This document shows positions 16,689-21,888 of a stretch of 21,888 nt of DNA, piece after piece (positions within the stretch are counted from its first letter, which is position 1; each line of letters begins with the position of its first letter). The position numbers and the translations under genes are program-made. Source of the stretch: an uncultured Muribaculaceae bacterium (GTDB taxonomy: Bacteria > Bacteroidota > Bacteroidia > Bacteroidales > Muribaculaceae). The notes below the pieces were generated by a model that was not told where the DNA came from, made no database searches, and saw only the letters and a list, made by a program, of their open reading frames with translations. The stretch lies in assembly GCA_910583775.1 (NCBI GenBank), contig CAJTYD010000055.1, positions 1-21,888 on the forward strand. Reading direction: 5' to 3'.

Positions 16689-19600
16689 TTAGAAACTCAG
16701 GTTTACACCGAAAGTGAACACGCGCTGCAGAGGATATGACTGACCGGTCGAAGTTGCCGATGACTCAGGATCCTGAATCTTGATATGGTCGAAAACGCAG
16801 AGGTTTGTGCCGGTGAAGAAGACGCGCAGATTCTGCATTCCGAGTTTGGAGACGATGCGCTGCGGGAAGTTGTAGTAAACCTCGAGGTTCTTCAGACGGA
16901 AGAACGATGCGTCGTAACACCAGAAATCACTCCAGTTGGTATTGTTGTCGCTGTCCTTGTTGAACGCGCGGGGATACTTCGAGTTGGGAGTTTCCTCGGC
17001 TGAGATCCAGCGGTTGTAGAAGAACGTCTTGTCAAGGTTGTATGAATAAGGAACGATCATCTGCTTAACCTTTGCCTGTCCTGTCCATGTCATGCTGATA
17101 CCGATGCCTTTCCATTCTGCGCCGTAAGTCAGGCCGAATACCCATCTCGGGATATTGCCGACATCGTTGCGTACCTTATCGTCAGACGTGATCTTGCCGT
17201 CGCCGTTTATGTCGACATATTTGATGTCGCCGGGCTGCGCGCCGTTGAGGTGCGGAGTGCTGTTGACCTCGTCCCAGGTCTGGTAGATGCCGTCGGTCTT
17301 ATACATCAGATATGTGTCGATGCTCTTGCCTGTGCGGCGCTGCCATTCGGGAACTGTCTGCGCCTCGTCGAAGAAGATGATCTTGTTCTTGGTGTAGGTG
17401 GCGTTGAAAGTGGCGTTATATGTCACGTTGCCTACAGTGTTGCGGTGGTTGAAGCTCAGCTCGATACCCTGGTTGCTCACTTTTCCGATATTCTGGTCGG
17501 GAAGTGTCAGACCTGTATAGTCGGGGATAGAGGCGATCTTCGGGGTAAGAATGTCTTTACGGAGCTGGTAGAAGTATTCAACAGTGAAGCCGAGGAGTCC
17601 GTTCCAGAACATACCGTCGACAGCCACGTTCTTTGTATCGACCTTTTCCCAGGTGATGTTCGGGTTTCCGATACGGCCGGGAGTGAAGCCTTTGTTGATT
17701 TCAGGGCTCTGACCGAAGATGGCGCCGTTGCCCATGTTGTAGACACTGAGATACTGGTATGCGCTTACGCGGTCGTTACCGAGTTTACCCCAGGATGCGC
17801 GAAGCTTGAGTTCGTCGATAAAGTTGACGTTGTCCTGGATGAATTTTTCCTGACCGATACGCCAGCCGATCGATACGCCGGGGAAAGTACCCCAGCGCTT
17901 GCCGGGAGCGAAGTTCATGGAGCCGTCGTGACGGAGAGTGAATTCGAGGAGGTATTTGTTCTGGAATGAATAGTTGAGACGTCCGAAGATATTCTGGCGT
18001 GCTGAATGATATCCGTAACCGCTGTTGCTCTTCTCAGCGTCTGCACCGAAGTTGAGATAGTCGGGGAAGTTGGTGAGGAAGTTCTTGCGGAATGCAGCAA
18101 ACTGCTCGCCACGGTATCTGCTCTGCTCGTATGCCACGAACGCGCCTACATGGTGGTCGCCGAAGTCGCGGTCATAACCGAGTTTGATCATGAAGGATGT
18201 GCGCGAGTTCTCGTTGTTGTTCTGGTTAAGGTCGATGATACCGCCATTGTTGTTGGTGGTTCTCTTGATATATTCCTTTGTGTTGGGATCGTATGAGTAT
18301 GTATCCCAGAGATAGTTCATCGTTTTCTGATTACGGTTGTGGTAATCGATAGATGCGTATCCTTCGAGAGAAAGTCCCTTTGTGATCCAGGGCATCTGTA
18401 AGTTGAACTGAACCTTTGTGTCGAGGAATGTATCGTTGATCTTATCGTAACCGGTGGTTTCGCCGTCGATGAGGAGGGCAAGGTTGTTACCTCCGGAGAT
18501 ACCCGGGCCCGGGAGACCGTTGGGATAGAAGTCATAAAGCCAGGGATATGCCATGAATGCCTCCCAGAAAATGGAGCTCGTGGAGGTGTTGGCGTTTTTG
18601 CGGGCCTCGCGACGGGCTGCGATGTCGACGCTGACTTTCAGGTCGCGGAAGATCTGCGCGTCGATGTTCGAACGGATCTGATAGGTCTGGAAGTTAAGCT
18701 TTGTGTGGCGGTAGAGCGGCTCCTGATATGTGTAGTCGCCGGAAACATAATAGCGTACAACCTCGTTACCACCGTTAAGAGCAAGGGAGTGACGCGTTGA
18801 GGGGGCAGCCTTGCGGAAGACAACGTCCATCCAGTCTGTATCGCCATACTGATTGCGGTCGATCGTTCCGTCGAGGTATCCCGGGGCTATGTTCTCATAC
18901 TGAGGAGTCTGGCCTTTGTATCTTGAGATCTCGTCGCTCCAGATCATGTTCTCGTAAGCGTTCATCAGATTGGGTGTATAGGTGTTCTGAGAAAGCGAGA
19001 ACGTACCGTTGTAGGTGATTGTCGGTTTCTGAATCTTACCGCGCTTTGTGGTGACGAGGATAACGCCGTTGGCAGCCTCCGCCCCGTAGATTGCTGCGGA
19101 TGCGTCCTTCAGGACGTTGATCGACTCGATATCGTTCGGGTTAAGACGCTCGAGACCGGAACGGTCGGCCACACCGTCTATGATGACGAGGGCGGAGTTG
19201 TCGTTGAGCGTACCTTTACCACGGATGTAATAGGTAGACCAGTCGGAACCGGGCTCGCCTGAACGCTGGTTGGCGATAAGACCGGGGATCTGGCCGGCGA
19301 ATGTATTGGTGATGTTGGCGACACCGTTTGTCTTCAGGTCGCTTCCTTTCACTGTCGAAACGGCACCTGTCACAGATGCTTTCTTCTGGACGCCGTATCC
19401 GACAACGACAACGTCATCGAGGCTTTGCGAATCTTCGGAGAGCTTAATCTGCATATTGGGGGTGATCTTCACCTCGATGGGAGCGTAGCCCACGTATGAG
19501 ACCTTGATTGTTGCGCCGGGAGTAGTTTCGAGAAGGAAGTTACCGTCCAGGTCGGTGGCGGTACCGGTCTTTGTTCCTTTTACGATCACACTTGCTCCGA

Positions 19601-19784
19601 TCAGAGGTTCGCCTGTCTTGCTGTCGACAACCGTACCCTTGAACGTCTGTTTTTGCTGAGCCTGTGCGCTCTGGGTCGGGCTCTCCGCAGGAGAGGCCAC
19701 TGCCGTGAGTGTCGTGCCTCCAAGTGCGAGCAGGCACGAAATCAAACAGTAACGACCTGTCAAAATCGAGTTTTTGATGTTCAT
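16689..19784 (-). CDS. SusC-like TonB-dependent outer membrane transporter (SusC/RagA family)
   Basis: 1031 aa, the usual SusC length. Signal peptide about 1-30; carboxypeptidase-regulatory-like domain about 46-117 (FKGTVVDSKTGEPLIGASVIVKGT, TDLDGNFLL); TonB-box region DDVVVVGYG at 123-131; plug about 135-250 with the SusC signature VIIDGV and LNPNDIESINVLKDASAAIYGAEAANGVILVTTK; 22-stranded barrel to the end, finishing with FGVNLSF as expected for BAM-assembled proteins. With SusD it imports an oligosaccharide using TonB energy. The leader is long (about 190 nt) and the promoter lacks a -33 box but has direct repeats upstream, which points to activator control. No N-terminal STN domain is present, so no anti-sigma signalling is expected. 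Confidence 0.96.
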   Translation of the reverse strand: MNIKNSILTGRYCLISCLLALGGTTLTAVASPAESPTQSAQAQQKQTFKGTVVDSKTGEPLIGASVIVKGTKTGTATDLDGNFLLETTPGATIKVSYVGYAPIEVKITPNMQIKLSEDSQSLDDVVVVGYGVQKKASVTGAVSTVKGSDLKTNGVANITNTFAGQIPGLIANQRSGEPGSDWSTYYIRGKGTLNDNSALVIIDGVADRSGLERLNPNDIESINVLKDASAAIYGAEAANGVILVTTKRGKIQKPTITYNGTFSLSQNTYTPNLMNAYENMIWSDEISRYKGQTPQYENIAPGYLDGTIDRNQYGDTDWMDVVFRKAAPSTRHSLALNGGNEVVRYYVSGDYTYQEPLYRHTKLNFQTYQIRSNIDAQIFRDLKVSVDIAARREARKNANTSTSSIFWEAFMAYPWLYDFYPNGLPGPGISGGNNLALLIDGETTGYDKINDTFLDTKVQFNLQMPWITKGLSLEGYASIDYHNRNQKTMNYLWDTYSYDPNTKEYIKRTTNNNGGIIDLNQNNNENSRTSFMIKLGYDRDFGDHHVGAFVAYEQSRYRGEQFAAFRKNFLTNFPDYLNFGADAEKSNSGYGYHSARQNIFGRLNYSFQNKYLLEFTLRHDGSMNFAPGKRWGTFPGVSIGWRIGQEKFIQDNVNFIDELKLRASWGKLGNDRVSAYQYLSVYNMGNGAIFGQSPEINKGFTPGRIGNPNITWEKVDTKNVAVDGMFWNGLLGFTVEYFYQLRKDILTPKIASIPDYTGLTLPDQNIGKVSNQGIELSFNHRNTVGNVTYNATFNATYTKNKIIFFDEAQTVPEWQRRTGKSIDTYLMYKTDGIYQTWDEVNSTPHLNGAQPGDIKYVDINGDGKITSDDKVRNDVGNIPRWVFGLTYGAEWKGIGISMTWTGQAKVKQMIVPYSYNLDKTFFYNRWISAEETPNSKYPRAFNKDSDNNTNWSDFWCYDASFFRLKNLEVYYNFPQRIVSKLGMQNLRVFFTGTNLCVFDHIKIQDPESSATSTGQSYPLQRVFTFGVNLSF

Positions 19785-19814
19785 GTTAGTTTGTATTAAG
19801 GATTAAACTATCTT

Positions 19815-19913
19815 TTATTGTTGCTTTCCTCTCTCTCGTTTCCGAAGGTGTGTGTTTCCCGTAGGTCTCTCGGTTTCGGACTTTTGGAATTCGGTGTAGA
19901 ATAGAGTTTTCAT
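19815..19913 (-). other. Possible 32-codon leader ORF in the susC 5' leader
   Basis: An ATG at 19913 opens a 32-codon frame ending in TAA at 19815, 30 bp before the susC start and wholly inside the predicted leader. The peptide (starting MKTLFYTEFQ and ending RKRERGKQQ) is basic and resembles nothing I know. The leader can also pair TCCGAA with TTCGGA across part of this frame. It may be chance; a regulatory leader role is speculation. Confidence 0.2.
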
Positions 19914-19979
19914 GACAACTATAATATCTATAGGAAGCCTATTTCAATCATAGGAGTCGTGGAATGGATTGCATGGGGG

Positions 19980-19987
19980 CAAAATTA
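19980..19987 (-). promoter_or_regulatory. Candidate -7 box of the susCD promoter
   Basis: On the minus strand the sequence reads TAATTTTG, a perfect TAnnTTTG and the only match between susC and the divergent gene on this strand. No TTG is present 19-21 bp upstream, as expected for a promoter that needs an activator. The predicted start near 19973 gives a leader of about 190 nt. Confidence 0.5.
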
Positions 19988-20021
19988 TAGCAAGATTAAG
20001 GCAGATATGCTCCCGATCATC

Positions 20022-20088
20022 CAAAATGAGAGCGAAATCGTACAAGGGTATGTTCGAAATCGTACAAAATGTGAGCGAATCTGTACGT
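20022..20088. promoter_or_regulatory. Direct-repeat operator array upstream of susC
   Basis: CGAAATCGTACAA occurs exactly at 20033-20045 and 20055-20067, and a diverged third copy CGAATCTGTAC lies at 20076-20086. The start-to-start spacing is 22 and 21 bp, two helical turns. A second, longer-period repeat (CAAAATGAGAGCGAA at 20022 against CAAAATGTGAGCGAA at 20065, period 43) overlaps it. The array begins about 46 bp upstream of the susC -7 box. AraC-type regulators bind such direct repeats beside the promoter they activate, so this is a likely operator; the hybrid regulator at 179-4207 is a candidate binder (inference). Confidence 0.6.
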
Positions 20089-20247
20089 GTACATGTGCAT
20101 CATATTGAATATTTGGAAGTTAATGTTGATTATTCTTTCTTAAGTATTTTTTAGATTTTAAAGGAGACGATGGTGTAAATTTGTATCTAAATAGGGTAAT
20201 AATTGATTAATCGGTCATAAATATTCGAGGTGAAACCTAAATTTGAT

Positions 20248-20255
20248 TACCTTTG
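20248..20255 (+). promoter_or_regulatory. Candidate -7 box of the esterase gene
   Basis: TACCTTTG fits TAnnTTTG perfectly and lies 37 bp before ATG 20293. Other matches occur at 20238-20245 and 20176-20183; none has a TTG at the -33 position. The nearest box places the transcript start near 20262, downstream of the in-frame alternative start at 20230, which supports ATG 20293 as the true start. Confidence 0.45.
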
Positions 20256-20292
20256 CAAACTACAAATATGCAAGCTTAAAATATGTTCTGCC

Positions 20293-21168
20293 ATGAAAAG
20301 ATTGATTTTGATATTGACGGTGGTGATCGGCTGTCTTTTTTCGGAAAAGGCAGCTGCGGCTACCGACACATTGCGGGTTGAGGGAGCGAAAGGGAAGCTG
20401 GCGGCTTTGCTCGAGATTCCGGAAGGCGTGGATATAAGGAGGAGTAAGAAGAAACTGCCGGTTGTGATTATTCTTCACGGTTTGACAGGCAACATGAATG
20501 AGGAACTCGAGATACGTCTTGCGGAGAGTCTTGCGAAAGAGGGAGTCGCTTCCCTCCGGTTTGATTTCAACGGCCACGGCCATAGCGAGGGTAGCTTCAA
20601 CGACATGACGATCTCAAATGAATTAGAGGACGCGAGACGTGTCTACCGATATGTGGCGTCGCTTCCGTGGGTGAAGGATATCTCCCTGTGGGGGCATTCG
20701 CAGGGCGGAGTCGTATCGGCGATGCTTGCCGGAGAACTCGGCAAGAGCAAAATAAAAAGGGTGGTACTTGTAGCTCCCGCAGGTATCATCCGCGACGACG
20801 CTATCAGAGGAAATTTCTTCGGTTACCGGTTTGACCCGAGCAATCCGCCGGATACATTGAAATTCTGGAAGGGTCTGCCTTTGGGAAAGGAGTATCTGAA
20901 GGATGCCGCCCGGCAGCCGATATACGAGACAGCCGCCCGATACAAAGGTCCCGTCTGCATTATCCACGGTACCGGCGACCGGGGAGTGCCTTTCACCAGC
21001 GGTCTTCATTTCAAGCAGGTGATGCCTCGCTCGGAAATCCATCTCATCGAGGGCGAGGGCCATGTCTTCTCCCGCAAAGTAAAGGAAGTGACCGCGATAG
21101 CCACCTCCTTCCTGACCGGCCGCAAGTATCCGGTTATGCATTTTATTTGTCAGAATAGTTCTGAATGA
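20293..21168 (+). CDS. Secreted alpha/beta hydrolase, predicted cinnamoyl/feruloyl-type esterase
   Basis: 291 aa from ATG 20293. The N-terminus is a signal peptide, either SPI with cleavage after about residue 23 (EKAAAA) or a short lipoprotein signal with lipobox VIGC (C14). The alpha/beta hydrolase core shows the oxyanion HG (62-63, LHGLTGN), nucleophile S136 in GHSQGG, acid D229 in HGTGDRG and H257 in GEGHVFS. FDFNGHGHSEGSF, NELEDARRVYRY and VVLVAPA follow the pattern of intestinal cinnamoyl/feruloyl esterases such as LJ0536 and Est1E. Those remove ferulic or coumaric groups from plant glycans; the exact ester here is inference and an acetyl or other esterase remains possible. It is divergent from susC and shares the intergenic operator region. 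A GC-rich hairpin element begins 25 bp after the stop. Confidence 0.85.
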   Translation: MKRLILILTVVIGCLFSEKAAAATDTLRVEGAKGKLAALLEIPEGVDIRRSKKKLPVVIILHGLTGNMNEELEIRLAESLAKEGVASLRFDFNGHGHSEGSFNDMTISNELEDARRVYRYVASLPWVKDISLWGHSQGGVVSAMLAGELGKSKIKRVVLVAPAGIIRDDAIRGNFFGYRFDPSNPPDTLKFWKGLPLGKEYLKDAARQPIYETAARYKGPVCIIHGTGDRGVPFTSGLHFKQVMPRSEIHLIEGEGHVFSRKVKEVTAIATSFLTGRKYPVMHFICQNSSE

Positions 21169-21193
21169 GATCCAAAACGGACAAGTTTTATAA

Positions 21194-21378
21194 ATGTGAA
21201 TATCACTTGCATTCTGTGATTTGTATCCGCGACCGCACCGCGGTCGTAATTCACACCGCCAATCTACCCCGGGTGGGGAACGGCGAAAGCCTTTCCCCAC
21301 CCGGGGCTGCCTTCCGTGACCCTTGTCAGGGTCAAACCTCCGGCCACGTTGTTGTTTACATTAATCCGCGTCCGCTAA
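21194..21378 (+). repeat. GC-rich multi-hairpin intergenic element, copy 2
   Basis: 185 bp aligning without gaps, at about 89% identity and in inverted orientation, with 6617-6801. Contains CGACCGC-ACC-GCGGTCG (21230-21246), a near-perfect 40-bp palindrome (21267-21306) with a GAAA loop, and TGACCCT-TGTC-AGGGTCA (21317-21334). Against copy 1, one stem pair changes A-T to G-C on both sides, which keeps the stem. It starts 25 bp after the esterase stop. A 108-codon frame across it is not credible as a gene. Confidence 0.75.
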
Positions 21379-21402
21379 AATATACGGATAAAATATACGG
21401 AT
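21377..21402. repeat. Perfect 13-bp tandem duplication
   Basis: AAAATATACGGAT occurs twice head to tail (21377-21389 and 21390-21402) inside about 55 bp that is absent from copy 1 of the hairpin element. It is followed by the 10-bp palindrome GGGATATCCC (21407-21416). Confidence 0.7.
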
Positions 21403-21435
21403 TGCGGGGATATCCCAACGATCAGAGAATAAGAT

Positions 21436-21498
21436 CGACCGCGGAGCGGTCGTGGATTATAGCCACGGGTCAAATCGGTTTGCCGATTTGACCCGTGG
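21436..21498. repeat. Further hairpins continuing the GC-rich element
   Basis: CGACCGC-GGA-GCGGTCG (21436-21452) matches the outer hairpin of copy 1 at 6596-6611. A second hairpin has perfect 16-bp arms (21463-21478 and 21483-21498, starting CCACGGGTCAAATCGG) with a 4-nt loop. Its setting (ATTATAGCC before it) resembles that of the 40-bp palindrome of copy 1, which suggests a partial third unit in the other orientation. From 21500 to 21707 I see only AT-rich DNA with no convincing gene. Confidence 0.6.
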
Positions 21499-21707
21499 GA
21501 GGCTTTAGTGTGGCACAAAGGTAATATATTTGTATAACACTTGCAAGTTAAAATATAAAAGCTCTATCTGTTATTATTTTCATTGAAATATACATGAGGC
21601 ATACATGAGTCTTTTGATTGGAACTGCCTTATATTCCATTATATAGAATGACGGTCCAATCCAGTTTCAATGAAATTCATGCAATCTATTACATGAAATT
21701 ACATGAA

Positions 21708-21888
21708 CTATCCCCAGTGAGGAATATAAGCAATATCTCTGCGGTTAGTCCCTTCCGGTATACCGACTTTTATCAGTCCCTGCGCCATCGCCTCCTTTAT
21801 CATAACGGAAATAAGGGGATAATTCTTCTCATCATCCAAGATGCTCTTGCATAATTGGGAGGATTTGGTTAACTTTGACCAAGTCCTT
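21708..21888 (-). CDS. C-terminal end of an unidentified protein, cut by the right window edge
   Basis: The minus-strand frame is open from the right edge for 59 codons to a TAG at 21708-21710. The predicted residues include CKSILDDEKNYPLISVMIKE, AMAQGLIKVGIPEG and end in DIAYIPHWG, a balanced soluble-protein composition unlike random translation. The start lies outside the window. An overlapping plus-strand frame (about 21618-21854) is judged a shadow of this gene. I do not recognise the family. Confidence 0.5.
   Translation of the reverse strand, partial: RTWSKLTKSSQLCKSILDDEKNYPLISVMIKEAMAQGLIKVGIPEGTNRRDIAYIPHWG

Noticed and set aside
20022..20088. Repeat array considered as a CRISPR
   Set aside because: Repeats are only 13 bp, with 8-9 bp between them and no cas genes; spacing and position fit an operator.
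21618..21854. 78-codon plus-strand frame near the right edge
   Set aside because: It has no ATG start (TTG) and overlaps a more protein-like minus-strand frame that continues out of the window.

Overview
The window looks like chromosomal DNA of a gut-type Bacteroidota, most likely order Bacteroidales and possibly family Muribaculaceae (the family is inference). The signs are a SusC/SusD pair, a one-piece hybrid two-component regulator, a GH97 enzyme, several promoters with the Bacteroides -7 pattern TAnnTTTG, no clear Shine-Dalgarno sequences, and AT-rich gaps between GC-richer genes.

Layout. (1) 106-5799: a hybrid two-component sensor/regulator (+) converges on an FHS-family sugar/H+ symporter of the FucP type (-), with a hairpin between them. 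(2) 5800-6938: a gene-free stretch of about 1.1 kb packed with palindromic repeats. There are three AT-rich nested elements and one GC-rich multi-hairpin element. (3) 6939-9044: a lone outer-membrane beta-barrel protein with a plug domain (-). (4) 9190-19987: a polysaccharide utilization locus read on the minus strand, made of susC and susD, then a terminator fused to a new promoter, then an operon of two uncharacterised (alpha/alpha)6-type glycosidase-like proteins and a GH97 of the retaining type, closed by a clear terminator. (5) 20293-21168: a divergent secreted alpha/beta hydrolase resembling cinnamoyl/feruloyl esterases. (6) 21194-21498: a second copy of the GC-rich multi-hairpin element in the opposite orientation. 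(7) 21708-21888: the C-terminal end of a minus-strand gene that enters from the right edge.

Proposed working. SusC/SusD would bind and import an oligosaccharide. The esterase could remove aromatic acyl groups. The two six-hairpin proteins and GH97 (predicted alpha-galactosidase or beta-L-arabinopyranosidase, not SusB-like alpha-glucosidase) would trim it in the periplasm. A FucP-type permease could bring a released monosaccharide into the cytoplasm. Direct repeats with 21-22 bp spacing just upstream of the susC promoter look like the operator of an AraC-type regulator. The hybrid regulator at the left edge is the only such regulator in the window, so it is a candidate, but the link is inference.

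The least explained parts are the two six-hairpin enzymes, the operator array, the promoter/terminator overlap, and the 185-bp gapless inverted repeat pair (about 89% identical) that brackets the outer-membrane gene, the PUL and the esterase.
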